Shown: one piece after another, positions 26,208 through 34,816 of the stretch
Layout: each line of letters begins with the position of its first letter
Numbering within the stretch: the stretch's first letter is position 1
Source: Pseudomonadota bacterium
GTDB taxonomy: Bacteria > Pseudomonadota > Alphaproteobacteria > Sphingomonadales > Govanellaceae
Length of the DNA stretch: 64,000 bases
Reading direction: 5' to 3'
Assembly (NCBI GenBank): GCA_003577275.1
Contig: QEVO01000004.1
Span: forward strand, 186,001-250,000
Made by a program: the position numbers and the translations under genes
The notes under the pieces: generated by a model
What the model was told of the DNA's origin: nothing
Database searches by the model: none
What the model saw: only the letters and a program-made list of their open reading frames with translations

Positions 26208-26867
26208 ATGCGCGCCTTGATAGCAGACGACCACAGCCTGTTTCGCGATGGCTGCAAGCTCCTCCTGAAATCCATCGATCCCAAGGTGGAAATTACCGAG
26301 GCGGCTGATTTTGACGAGACCTTGAAGGCGCTCGACAAGAAGAACGCCTATGACCTCATTCTTCTAGACCTGCGTATGCCGAAGCTTGGCGAGGTCGAGG
26401 GATTGAAAAAGGTCCGCCATCTGGCGCCTTCGACGCCGCTGGTGGTGGTCTCGGCGATGGATGACCCCTACTACGCGCAAAAAGCCATGGACTACGGCGC
26501 TGCGGGCTATATCCCGAAGTCGTCGAGCCATTCGCTGATCTCCAGCGCCTTGAAGCTCATTCTGGCGGGCGGCCATTATGTGCCGCCGACCTTGCTCAAC
26601 AAGCCGGTTGCCGCGCCGCGGGCCGAGCGCAGCAAGAGCGAACTGGAGGCAGCCTACGCCGACGCCGCCAAGAAGCTGACCCCACGCCAAATGGACGTCA
26701 TGCGCCTGTTGGCCCGCGGTGAGTCCAACAAGGGCATCGCCGAAGCCTTGGGGTTGTCGGAAGGCACGGTCAAGGTGCACGTGGCGGCAATCCTGAAGGC
26801 GCTCAAGGCGACCAACCGCACCCAGGCGGTGCTGATCGCCTCCGGCATGGTGGACGCCGTTAACTAG
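26208..26867 (+). CDS. NarL/FixJ family response regulator
   Basis: A 219-residue protein. The receiver domain (1-120) has acidic DD at 7-8, phospho-acceptor D54 in LILLDLRMPK and K104 in GYIPKSSS. The C-terminal LuxR-type helix-turn-helix (about 155-215) reads LTPRQMDVMRLLARGESNKGIAEALGLSEGTVKVHVAAIL. It is convergent with a hybrid histidine kinase, the two stop codons sharing CTAG. The kinase is the likely partner. The palindrome upstream may be its own binding site. Confidence 0.93.
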   Translation: MRALIADDHSLFRDGCKLLLKSIDPKVEITEAADFDETLKALDKKNAYDLILLDLRMPKLGEVEGLKKVRHLAPSTPLVVVSAMDDPYYAQKAMDYGAAGYIPKSSSHSLISSALKLILAGGHYVPPTLLNKPVAAPRAERSKSELEAAYADAAKKLTPRQMDVMRLLARGESNKGIAEALGLSEGTVKVHVAAILKALKATNRTQAVLIASGMVDAVN

Positions 26868-28750
26868 GCTTGGCCCCCCAGCAGGTAATCCATCAGCGCC
26901 CGCAGCCGCGCCGGACTGACGGGTTTGGGCAGCATTTCGATGCCCTTACGAGTCATCTCTTGGTGAAATTCGGCGCTGTCTTCTGAGGTGATCAAAATAG
27001 CCGGTATGCGCCGCCGCCGCAGCTTCTGAATGCGCGTCAACGCTTCGATGCCGTTGTGTCCCGCGCCGAGATTGTAATCGGCGAGAATGAGGTCCAGGCG
27101 CTGGTTTTTTTGCCGCGCCATGGCTTCGGCCTCCATTGCCGACGTGGCGATGATGCCGGTAAACCCCCAGGCATTCAACAGATCGACGGTCTGCCGGGCG
27201 GTGACGGCATCGTCTTCCAGCACCAGAACGACGTCGCCGTGCGCAGAATGCGGCGTCGTGACCGGTAAAGGTCTGGATTTTTGCCGTCGCACCGTTGCCG
27301 ACAGTTGCGGCGCCTGAATGCAAAATACTGATCCTTTTCCTACTTCTGATTGTAGGGTCAGTTCATGACCCAGCAAATGGCACGCGCGCTCGACGATGGA
27401 CAGGCCGAGGCCCAGGGCGTGCACCTTGTCGACGCCGTGCTGTTCGGTCTGCAGCCGAGTGAACTCCTTGAAAATTTCCCGCTGCTTGTCTTTCGGAATG
27501 CCGATGCCGGTATCCCACACTTGCAGGGAGAGCTGCCCCTGTCTGCGCCGTGCGCCGATCAGCACCTTGCCGCGCTTGGTATAGCGCAGCGCATTGGACA
27601 CCAGATTGTGCATGATGCTCTTGATCAGAATGGGATCGCTCAAGATCACCGCCGTTGTCGGTACGACCCGCAATACCACCTTGGATTCCGCCGCCAGCGG
27701 CGCAAATTCCGCCTTCATCTGAGCAAAGAGATCGGCCACCGACACCGGCACCCGACGCGGCTTGATGACGCCGGCCTCCAGCTTCGACAGGTCGAGAACG
27801 GCGCGCAACAGCGCCTGCGCGCCGTCGACGGCAAGCACCATCTGATTGAGAATTTCTTCCCGTCGCGTCTCGTCGCGGGTCTCGCGCAGCACGCCAACCA
27901 TTAAGGAGAGCGAATGCAGCGGCTGCTGTAAGTCATGGCTCGCCGCGGCGAGGAAACGCGATTTTTCCTCGCTCGCCCGCTCGGCGTCGAGCTTCGCTTC
28001 TTCCAGCTCACGCTGCACCATCAGTTCCTGGGTCACATCGGTGAGAATGGAGATGAAGCCCATCAGTTCGCCATCGTCATCGATTTCATAGGCCCAGTGA
28101 AACTTGACGTCCACCAGACTGCCATCCTTGCGCAGGCATTTGCCCAAATTTGGCGCCGGCTCCGGCCGTTCCCTGATGGCCTGGAAAAAGAACTCGCGCT
28201 GACTATCCTGTTGCGACGGCTCGAACATTTCCCAAACGCTGCGCCCCTCCAGCTCGCCCGGTTCATATCCAAGCATCTTATCGTGCGCCGGATTGGACAT
28301 GCGAAGACGGCCGGTCAGATCGGTACGCGAAATGCCATAGGGAATAACCCGCATCAGGCGGCGGAAGCGCTCGTCGCTTTCGCGCACCTCCCTCAGCGCG
28401 CTCTCGCGTCCGGTCACGTTGACGATATAAAGCGCCACGCCGCCTTCAGCGCCCGCTTCCGCCGCCGGGCGATAGGTATTTTCGAAGTACTGGACTTTGC
28501 CATCAGCGTCGATATAGCTGGTGGAAAACACCACCTCCTGGCCAGCCATCGCCTGCTCAAGCAGCCGACGATCGATATCGATGCCAAGGTCGCTCATCCT
28601 GATGCTGCCGCCGGTATCGCCATCCAGCGAGGAAAACACCACCCGCAGATGACGATCGAGGCGCACGATCAGCGCGGGAGCCCGCTCAAGCACCCTTGGC
28701 AAGGGCGGCGCATTGCTATCAACTTTGGTTTTCGCCTTTTTGCCGATCAT
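26864..28750 (-). CDS. PAS-PAS hybrid histidine kinase with receiver domain
   Basis: A 628-residue soluble kinase with no membrane span or signal peptide. Order: PAS-like domain (about 18-115), PAS (126-245, with MLGYEPGELEGRSVWEMF), a coiled-coil linker, HisKA with H272 in FLAAASHDLQQPLHS, HATPase_c (about 375-480; N box HNLVSNALRYT, G1 DTGIGIPK, G2 GLGLSI) and a C-terminal receiver (about 505-622, phospho-Asp D558 in LILADYN). The architecture suits a cytoplasmic redox, small-molecule or energy sensor. It is convergent with and probably signals to the NarL-type regulator. Confidence 0.93.
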   Translation of the reverse strand: MIGKKAKTKVDSNAPPLPRVLERAPALIVRLDRHLRVVFSSLDGDTGGSIRMSDLGIDIDRRLLEQAMAGQEVVFSTSYIDADGKVQYFENTYRPAAEAGAEGGVALYIVNVTGRESALREVRESDERFRRLMRVIPYGISRTDLTGRLRMSNPAHDKMLGYEPGELEGRSVWEMFEPSQQDSQREFFFQAIRERPEPAPNLGKCLRKDGSLVDVKFHWAYEIDDDGELMGFISILTDVTQELMVQRELEEAKLDAERASEEKSRFLAAASHDLQQPLHSLSLMVGVLRETRDETRREEILNQMVLAVDGAQALLRAVLDLSKLEAGVIKPRRVPVSVADLFAQMKAEFAPLAAESKVVLRVVPTTAVILSDPILIKSIMHNLVSNALRYTKRGKVLIGARRRQGQLSLQVWDTGIGIPKDKQREIFKEFTRLQTEQHGVDKVHALGLGLSIVERACHLLGHELTLQSEVGKGSVFCIQAPQLSATVRRQKSRPLPVTTPHSAHGDVVLVLEDDAVTARQTVDLLNAWGFTGIIATSAMEAEAMARQKNQRLDLILADYNLGAGHNGIEALTRIQKLRRRRIPAILITSEDSAEFHQEMTRKGIEMLPKPVSPARLRALMDYLLGGQA

Positions 28751-28808
28751 TGGCGCAATCCGTTGCCCATGTCTCCGGGCTGGATACCCGGAATGGACCC
28801 TGCAGAGA

Positions 28809-28885
<77 letters not shown>

Positions 28886-28898
28886 GGACACGCCAAGT

Positions 28899-29177
28899 TT
28901 AGCGGAAATTGTCGGCGTAGGCGCGCAACTTTCGCGCCGGCTGATGGGGGCGGATGACCTCGAAGGCCAGGCCATGGCGCTTGGCGTAGGCGATGGCGGC
29001 ATCGGCGCTGGAAAACTTCAGCCGCACCTGGGAGAGGGTATCGGCCGAGCCGCTCCACCCCATCAACGGATCGGGGGTCTTGACCGCGCCGGGCTCGAAT
29101 TCCAAAAGCCAGTGGCGGCTGTTGGCCTTGCCTGATTGCATGGCGGTCTTGGCCGGCTGATAAATACGCGCCCCCAT
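28899..29177 (-). CDS. NDUFS4-like NADH dehydrogenase accessory subunit
   Basis: A 92-residue protein of the ETC complex I subunit conserved region family: ARIYQPAKTAMQSGKANSRHWLLEFE, then DPLMGWSGSADTLSQVRLKF, and FSSADAAIAYAKRHGLAFEVI. This is the bacterial counterpart of mitochondrial NDUFS4 and is found in alphaproteobacteria, where it caps the peripheral arm of complex I. It lies away from a nuo operon, as is common for it, and directly upstream of tRNA-Arg on the same strand. Confidence 0.9.
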   Translation of the reverse strand: MGARIYQPAKTAMQSGKANSRHWLLEFEPGAVKTPDPLMGWSGSADTLSQVRLKFSSADAAIAYAKRHGLAFEVIRPHQPARKLRAYADNFR

Positions 29178-29266
29178 GAAAGATTCTCCTAAAAAAGAGT
29201 CCGGTTTTCCAGGGCCTGTTATTAGCCCAATCCGCCTGCTACAACAAGATCATCGAGGAAGAGATC

Positions 29267-29854
29267 ATGATCCGGCACCCTCCCTACCGCAAGGAAGACG
29301 GCGTCACCGTGATCGACGTGGCGTTGTCCGATCCGCGGCTGTTGTTCAGCGAGCTTGACCCCTCGCCGATCCGGGAAAAAGACCTCGACGACACCACCGA
29401 GGACTATATCGTCGGCGCCCTGCGGGAAGTGGGAACCGGCCAGCCCATCAAGCTGGTGTTCCATGTCCCCGCCGCGCAACTGGACGGCCTCGATGTGGCG
29501 GGGGTGCGCGAATCCCTGAAAAATTACTTTTCCTATCGGGCCTGGGGCGAGGGCGAGTCGCTGCGGGCCATGCTGCGCACCGCCTGGGTTTCGCTCGCCA
29601 TCGGCTTGGCGTTCCTGATCGGCTGCCTGGCGGTGCGGCAGTTCCTGATGGTGGCCGAGGATACGGCCGCCGCGGTCCTCAAGGAGGGCCTGTTGATTTC
29701 CGGCTGGGTCGCCATGTGGCGGCCGATCGAGCTTCTGCTTTACGATTGGTGGCCGATCTGGCGGCGACGGCGGCTTTATACCCGCTTGAGCGCGGCGCCG
29801 GCGGAGTTCAGGGGCAGCCCGCTATCCATGCCCTCGCCGTTTACCTCGCAGTGA
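29267..29854 (+). CDS. Small membrane protein, function unknown
   Basis: A 195-residue protein. The N-terminal 95 residues are soluble with mixed alpha/beta content (DYIVGALREVGTGQPIKLVF). Two hydrophobic spans follow at about 108-128 and 142-162, then a basic segment (WWPIWRRRRLYTRLSAAP). I do not recognise a named family, although similar uncharacterised proteins are common in proteobacteria. The ribosome-binding site GAGGAAGAG precedes the ATG. It stands alone between divergent and convergent neighbours. Confidence 0.72.
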   Translation: MIRHPPYRKEDGVTVIDVALSDPRLLFSELDPSPIREKDLDDTTEDYIVGALREVGTGQPIKLVFHVPAAQLDGLDVAGVRESLKNYFSYRAWGEGESLRAMLRTAWVSLAIGLAFLIGCLAVRQFLMVAEDTAAAVLKEGLLISGWVAMWRPIELLLYDWWPIWRRRRLYTRLSAAPAEFRGSPLSMPSPFTSQ

Positions 29855-29857
29855 CAG

Positions 29858-30967
29858 CTAAACCGCCTTGCGCCACGGGAAAAGCGCGGTGGGCAGGATA
29901 TCGGCGACCTCCCGCACCCGCGATTTCAAGTCGGCGCAGGTCATCAGGCCGCTTTGGGTATCCACATAGCTGACCACCGAGGCGGCGTTGACGGACGCCG
30001 CCCTGAGCGCCTCTTGCGGCGGCGAGCCGCCGGCCAGAAAGGCGGCGAAGGTTGACGAGAAGGCATCGCCCGCCCCGGCGGTGCCGGCCACCTCGACCCT
30101 CAGAGAGGGACAATAGTGTATCCCTGCCCCATCCCCCAGATAGGCCCCGTCACCGCCATCGGTGACCAGAACCTGCGGCAGCCCCAACGCCCGCAAGGCG
30201 GCAATGAACGCCGGCAGCGAGACATCGAAGCCGCCGAAGCTCAAGCCAAGACGCAGGAGCGGCGGGCAGTTTTCGGCCGGCATCGCCACCGTCGCCAGCG
30301 CTTCCAGATCAAAGCGCGCCGCCAATGAGGGGGTAAGCCCCGCGGCTTCCGTCCGGTTGACGGTCAGGAGATCGAGCTTGGCCAGCGAGGACAACAGCGC
30401 GCCGCCCCGCGAGGTCAATTGCCGAATGCCGGGATTGGCGGCGACGAAGGCGCCGGCCGCCTTGGCGCGATCGAGAATGAGCGGGAAACAATCCGCCGAA
30501 TTGCCCGACAGGCTCGACACATAAACTAGGTCATAGGGCGAAAAATCCACCGCCGCCACCTCCTCCGGCTTGAGCAGGGTGTTGGCGCCGCGGGAGGTGA
30601 AAATCGAGGCATTGCGGTCATGGGAGGAGACCATGACGGCGGTGCCCGTCGCGGCTTTATCGCTAGAGATGATCAGGGCGCAGGACACCCCTTCCCGGGT
30701 CAAACATTCCCGGACCTTCTCGGCATTCAAATCGCGGCCGACCTTGACCAGGGACGTCGCCTCATGGCCGAGGCGACGCAAAGCGACCGCCGTATTGATG
30801 CCGCCGCCGCCGACATGGATGGTAATGGATTCGGCGTCGATCTTGCGGCCTTGCTCCAAAAGCAGAAACGAGGCCGAGGCATTGCTCATCGCCACCCGCT
30901 CGATGTCTTCGTTGCGGATAATGGCGATGATATCGATCATCGCCGAGCCGATGCTAAGCGCTTTCAT
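29858..30967 (-). CDS. PfkB family carbohydrate kinase
   Basis: About 369 residues of the ribokinase/PfkB fold. HVGGGGINTAVALRRLGH is the N-terminal substrate motif. AGTAGAGDAFSSTFAAFLAGG near the C-terminus carries the catalytic Asp and anion hole. The sugar or nucleoside substrate cannot be told from sequence. The start is taken at MKALSIGSAMIDI (ATG 30967), with an in-frame start 18 bases further upstream. Its stop lies 3 bases from the convergent membrane-protein gene. Confidence 0.87.
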   Translation of the reverse strand: MKALSIGSAMIDIIAIIRNEDIERVAMSNASASFLLLEQGRKIDAESITIHVGGGGINTAVALRRLGHEATSLVKVGRDLNAEKVRECLTREGVSCALIISSDKAATGTAVMVSSHDRNASIFTSRGANTLLKPEEVAAVDFSPYDLVYVSSLSGNSADCFPLILDRAKAAGAFVAANPGIRQLTSRGGALLSSLAKLDLLTVNRTEAAGLTPSLAARFDLEALATVAMPAENCPPLLRLGLSFGGFDVSLPAFIAALRALGLPQVLVTDGGDGAYLGDGAGIHYCPSLRVEVAGTAGAGDAFSSTFAAFLAGGSPPQEALRAASVNAASVVSYVDTQSGLMTCADLKSRVREVADILPTALFPWRKAV

Positions 30968-30998
30968 GACATAATTTCCAAGCAATCACCCGTGAGCG

Positions 30999-31433
30999 TT
31001 ACCAGGGCAGATCATAGGCGACGATGCGTTCGCGCGCGCGCAAAGCGACCTCCTCCGGCATCGCCGTGGATTTGCGCGATACGGTATCAAGGTGAAGACT
31101 AATGAAGAGGGTGATGGCCGCTATTTCCTCGCTGACGGCGTTGCGCATTTCATGGAAGAAGCGGATTTTCTTGGCGCTGACATCCAGCACGCCGGAACGT
31201 ATCACAAGCACATCGCCGGCGAGAAGTTCTCGCTGATAGGAGATGCGCTGATCCACAGCCACCATGCCGCGGTTGTTGTCGCGCAGCCACTTGGGCGTCA
31301 GACCCACCTGCGACAAGAAGTGCCAAGTCGCCTCGTCGAACTTGCCGACATACCACATGACGTTCATGTGGCCCATGTGATCGCAATGCCAAGGATAGAC
31401 GGTCCCGCGATACGTTTCGATCAGTTTGCTCAA
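30999..31433 (-). CDS. Hotdog-fold acyl-CoA thioesterase (YbgC/4HBT type)
   Basis: A 144-residue hotdog protein. TVYPWHCDHMGHMNVMWYVGKFDEATW carries the Asp-His motif typical of 4-hydroxybenzoyl-CoA/YbgC thioesterases, and the central strand set is readable as DVLVIRSGVLDVSAKKIRFF. It would hydrolyse short- or medium-chain acyl-CoAs. It is followed on the same strand by the PfkB kinase after about 30 bases; there is no evident functional link. Confidence 0.87.
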   Translation of the reverse strand: MSKLIETYRGTVYPWHCDHMGHMNVMWYVGKFDEATWHFLSQVGLTPKWLRDNNRGMVAVDQRISYQRELLAGDVLVIRSGVLDVSAKKIRFFHEMRNAVSEEIAAITLFISLHLDTVSRKSTAMPEEVALRARERIVAYDLPW

Positions 31434-31545
31434 CCTTAACCCCCGCTTTTGAATGAGCCCACCTTAGCGGTATTGACGGCACGGGAAAAGATGGCTTGGC
31501 GATCGCGGGGAATAACCTTTGTCCCCAGAATGGACCGAGGGCGGA

Positions 31546-31622
<77 letters not shown>

Positions 31623-31782
31623 CCCCGTGGCCCTATGCTCTAGGCGCTCTTGCCTAGCATGGCAAGGGGCTTTTTGGGAACGAATCAGGATCAAAGGCCA
31701 GGCGACCCCCGGCCGGCGCGGCCGGATCTGACGGTCCGTAAAAGAATTTTTCCCGCCGTTCGTGGCCGGCGAGCAAAATCCC

Positions 31783-31811
31783 TTGCATCTTTTTAAAGAT
31801 ATATTTATAGG
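31783..31811 (+). promoter_or_regulatory. norB promoter
   Basis: TTGCAT at 31783-31788, a 17-base spacer, TATAGG at 31806-31811; predicted start near 31818. The first NsrR-type operator covers the -10. The stretch 31640-31782 before it holds nothing recognisable. Confidence 0.65.
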
Positions 31812-31818
31812 GCATCTT
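31796..31818. promoter_or_regulatory. NsrR operator 1 of norB
   Basis: Left arm AAGATATATTT and right arm TAGGGCATCTT, separated by one base. This is the 11-1-11 form of the NsrR consensus (AAGATGYATTT / AAATRCATCTT) and overlaps the -10 element. Confidence 0.8.
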
Positions 31819-31822
31819 TATA

Positions 31823-31845
31823 AAGATTCATATTGTATGTATCTT
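31823..31845. promoter_or_regulatory. NsrR operator 2 of norB
   Basis: Left arm AAGATTCATAT and right arm GTATGTATCTT around one base, 27 bases centre-to-centre from operator 1 and just downstream of the predicted transcription start. The tandem placement implies tight or cooperative repression. Confidence 0.75.
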
Positions 31846-31888
31846 TAATTGGAAATGCCGATAAAGACAAAAGACGGAGACAACGACC

Positions 31889-34168
31889 ATGAAAACGTCA
31901 CGAAAGCTGTGGCAATGGCTGGCCATCATCTTCCTCGCCTCGTTCGCGGTTCTGGGTTGGATCGGCCGGGAAATCTACCTCGCCGCGCCGCCGATCCCGA
32001 CGCAAGTGGTGGACAGCAACGGCGCGCCCGTCTTTGGCGAAGGGCAAGTGATGCGCGGCCAGCAGGCCTGGCTTTCCGCCGGCGGCCAGCAGCTCGGCTC
32101 GGTATGGGGCCACGGCAGTTACGTGGCGCCGGACTGGTCCGCCGACTGGCTGCACCGCGAGGCGGTCGCCATGCGCGAGATGATCGCAGAGCAGCGCTAC
32201 CAGCGCCCCTTCGCGGCGCTCGGCCGGCTTGAGCAGGCCTCCATCGGCGCTTACGTGAAGGACGAACTTCGCCGCAATACCTATGATCCTGAAACGGGCG
32301 TCATTACCCTCAGCGTCGAGCGCGCCGCCGTGGTCAAGGAACTGGCGCGGCACTATGAGGGCCTGTTTGGCGACGAGCCATCGCTCGCAACCTTGCGCGA
32401 GCAATATGCGATGGTCAGCGCCACCTTGAAAAATCCGCAGGATCTGCAAGCGCTGCCGGCCTTTTTCTTCTGGTCGTCCTGGGCCGCGGCCACCGATCGC
32501 CCGGGCGAGAAAAATCTCTCCTACACCAGCAACTGGCCGCACGAGCCTTTGATCGACAACAAGCCGACCGCCGGCAACGGCATCTGGTCCATCGTCAGCG
32601 TCATCCTGCTGATCGCCGGCGTGGCGATCATGGTCGCCTACCATGCGGCGCAAAAGCATGAAAAAGATCCCGAACCCTTAAAAAGCGATCCGCTTTTTGA
32701 TCTGACGCCCACGCCATCGATGCGGGCGACGACGAAATATTTCTACGTGGTGATCGGCCTGCTGTTGCTGCAGGTCGTCATGGGTGTGGTGTCGGCTCAC
32801 TACGCCGTCGAGGGCCAAGGATTCTTCGGCATTCCCCTGGCCGAGATCCTGCCCTTTACGGTAAGCCGCACCATGCACACCCAGCTTGGCGTACTGTGGA
32901 TCGCCACCTCCTGGCTGGCCACCGGCTTATACATCTCGCCGGCGCTCTCCGGTCATGAGCCGAAATTCCAGAAGCTTGGCGTCAACGTGCTGTTCTATGC
33001 GCTGCTATTGATCGTCGTCGGCTCGCTGGCCTTCGGCTGGCTCGGCACCCAGCAACGGCTGGGCACGACCTTTGCCTTCTGGCTCGGCAATCAGGGGCTG
33101 GAGTACACCAGCATGGGCCGCGTCTGGCAGATCGGGCTGTTTGTCGGCCTCATGATCTGGCTTGGCCTGATGGCGCGGGCGCTGTGGCCGGCGCTCCAAA
33201 AGCCCACGGAAAGCCGCGGCCTCATCGCCATGGTGTTTCTCTCCGCCACCTGCATCGGCGGTTTTTACGCCAGCTCCTTGATGTGGGGTCAGGACAGCCA
33301 TTATTCGATGATCGAGTACTGGCGCTGGTGGCTGGTGCATCTGTGGGTCGAAGGCTTCTTTGAAGTGTTCGCCACGGCGGTGATCGCGCTCATCTTCTCT
33401 CGCCTCGGCCTCATCCGCAGCGTTACCGCCAATACCGCTATCGTCATGGAGACCATCGTCTTCCTGTTCGGCGGCATCCTTGGCACGCTGCATCACCTCT
33501 ACTTTACCGGCACGCCGACCTCGGTGATCGCCATCGGCGCCATCTTCTCCGCGCTCGAGGTGGTGCCGCTGGCGCTGGTGGGCTTTGAGGGCTTGCGCAC
33601 CTACAGGCGCTTGAACTCCGCGCCCTGGATCGCCAACTACCGCTGGATCATCATGTGCTTTGTCGCTGTCGGCTTCTGGAACGTCGTCGGCGCCGGGCTG
33701 TTGGGCTTCTCCATCAACCCGCCGATCTCGCTCTACTACGTGCAAGGTCTCAACATGACCCCGGCCCATGGTCATGCGGCGCTGTTCGGCGTCTACGGCA
33801 TGCTCGGCATCGGATTGATGCTGTTCTGCCTGCGTGGGCTGACCTCGCGTCTTGCCTGGCAGGACAGCTTGCTGCGGCCGGCCTTCTGGACGCTCAACAT
33901 CGGCCTTGCCATGATGGTCTTTATGTCGCTGGTTCCGGCCGGCATCTATCAGGCCTGGGCCAGCGTCAGCGAAGGGTTGTGGTACGCGCGCTCCCCGGAA
34001 ATCATCCACTCCGAGGTGATGACCACCCTGGTGTGGCTGCGGGTGCCGGGCGATATCGTGTTCTCCGTAGGTGTAGTGTTCCTCGGCGTGTTTGCTCTGC
34101 GGCTGTTGTTGCGTAAGAGTCGGGCCTTGTCTCTCCCCGGCAAGGCGCAGCCGGTGTTAAGTGAGTAA
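31889..34168 (+). CDS. norB: Quinol-dependent nitric oxide reductase (qNOR)
   Basis: A 759-residue single-subunit NOR. The N-terminal membrane anchor plus a periplasmic domain (GQQAWLSAGGQQLGSVWGHGSYVAPDWSADWLHREA) is the extension that marks qNOR and removes the need for NorC. The heme-copper-oxidase-like core follows with about 13 spans: HTQLGVLWIATSWLATGLYISP, the EYWRWWLVHLWVEGFFEVFA segment with metal-site His and Glu, LHHLYFTGTP, and AHGHAALFGVYGMLGIGL carrying heme-ligand histidines. It reduces NO to N2O using quinol at the inner membrane. It is controlled by tandem NsrR sites and followed by a strong terminator and nsrR. No other denitrification genes are seen, which suggests NO detoxification. 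Confidence 0.95.
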   Translation: MKTSRKLWQWLAIIFLASFAVLGWIGREIYLAAPPIPTQVVDSNGAPVFGEGQVMRGQQAWLSAGGQQLGSVWGHGSYVAPDWSADWLHREAVAMREMIAEQRYQRPFAALGRLEQASIGAYVKDELRRNTYDPETGVITLSVERAAVVKELARHYEGLFGDEPSLATLREQYAMVSATLKNPQDLQALPAFFFWSSWAAATDRPGEKNLSYTSNWPHEPLIDNKPTAGNGIWSIVSVILLIAGVAIMVAYHAAQKHEKDPEPLKSDPLFDLTPTPSMRATTKYFYVVIGLLLLQVVMGVVSAHYAVEGQGFFGIPLAEILPFTVSRTMHTQLGVLWIATSWLATGLYISPALSGHEPKFQKLGVNVLFYALLLIVVGSLAFGWLGTQQRLGTTFAFWLGNQGLEYTSMGRVWQIGLFVGLMIWLGLMARALWPALQKPTESRGLIAMVFLSATCIGGFYASSLMWGQDSHYSMIEYWRWWLVHLWVEGFFEVFATAVIALIFSRLGLIRSVTANTAIVMETIVFLFGGILGTLHHLYFTGTPTSVIAIGAIFSALEVVPLALVGFEGLRTYRRLNSAPWIANYRWIIMCFVAVGFWNVVGAGLLGFSINPPISLYYVQGLNMTPAHGHAALFGVYGMLGIGLMLFCLRGLTSRLAWQDSLLRPAFWTLNIGLAMMVFMSLVPAGIYQAWASVSEGLWYARSPEIIHSEVMTTLVWLRVPGDIVFSVGVVFLGVFALRLLLRKSRALSLPGKAQPVLSE

Positions 34169-34179
34169 TGCCGAGGGAG

Positions 34180-34210
34180 ATTGGCCCGCGCCCTAAGGGC
34201 GCGGGCCAAT
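34180..34210 (+). terminator. Strong hairpin terminator after norB
   Basis: ATTGGCCCGCGCCC-TAA-GGGCGCGGGCCAAT: a 14-bp perfect stem with a 3-base loop, followed by TCTTATA. It separates norB from nsrR transcription. Confidence 0.75.
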
Positions 34211-34216
34211 TCTTAT

Positions 34217-34239
34217 AAGCTATATTCTGAATATAGCTT
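34217..34239. promoter_or_regulatory. NsrR-type operator of nsrR
   Basis: Perfect 11-1-11 palindrome: AAGCTATATTC, one base, GAATATAGCTT. It matches the spacing and outer AAG/CTT of the two norB operators and lies 48 bases before the nsrR ATG, so autoregulation is likely. Confidence 0.75.
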
Positions 34240-34286
34240 TACTACGCTCTCCCGGTTCGCCTAAAATGGCATAGGGAATATACCTT

Positions 34287-34718
34287 ATGCAATTGACCAG
34301 TTTCACCGATTACACCTTGCGCGTATTGATGTACCTGGCCCTTCAAACCAAAGGGCTGGCCACCATCAAGGGCATCGCCGACGCCTATAATATCTCCGAA
34401 AGCCACCTCATGAAGGTGGTGCATCACCTGGCCAAAAGCGGGGTTGTGGAGTCCATCCGCGGCAAGGGCGGCGGCATCCGGTTGGCGCTGCCGCCCGCGG
34501 AGATTCGCATCGGCCGCGTTGTGCGCGCGGCGGAAAGCGATGCCGCCATCGTCGAATGCTTCAGCGACAGCAACCGCTGCTGCATCACCCGCTGCTGCAA
34601 ACTGCCGAGCATTCTGGAAGAGGCATTCGACGCCCTTTACGATTCACTCGACCAATACACGCTGGCCGATCTGGTGGAGCACCCGCGCCCGCTGACCCGC
34701 ATTTTGCAGGTCGGGTAG
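34287..34718 (+). CDS. nsrR: NO-sensing Rrf2 family repressor NsrR
   Basis: A 143-residue Rrf2 protein. The winged helix-turn-helix reads MQLTSFTDYTLRVLMYLALQ and IADAYNISESHLMKVVHHLAKSG. The Fe-S ligand region ECFSDSNRCCITRCCKL has Cys at 91, 98, 99, 103 and 104; three cysteines with NsrR-like spacing hold the cluster, and NO attack on it relieves repression. The C-terminal YTLADLV is typical. It sits downstream of norB, its evident target, with its own palindromic operator. Confidence 0.94.
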   Translation: MQLTSFTDYTLRVLMYLALQTKGLATIKGIADAYNISESHLMKVVHHLAKSGVVESIRGKGGGIRLALPPAEIRIGRVVRAAESDAAIVECFSDSNRCCITRCCKLPSILEEAFDALYDSLDQYTLADLVEHPRPLTRILQVG

Positions 34719-34729
34719 TAAACGACATC

Positions 34730-34808
34730 GTCATTGCGAGCGACGACGGAGCGAAGCAATCCAAAAATCGCTATGGATTGCTTCGTCGCTATCGGGGCTC
34801 ACAATGAC
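34730..34808. repeat. Palindromic repeat, GTCATTGCGAG family
   Basis: Begins GTCATTGCGAG and ends CTCACAATGAC, with internal arms GAAGCAATCCA and TGGATTGCTTC. It shares these blocks with the core of the MITE at 38437-38576. The two copies flank the flavoprotein gene. Confidence 0.8.
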
Positions 34809-34816
34809 AGGTCAAA

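Noticed and set aside
26093..26308. 71-codon open frame between hisI and the NarL-type regulator
   Set aside because: It reads through the hisI terminator hairpin, the palindrome and the regulator start in another frame; not a plausible gene.
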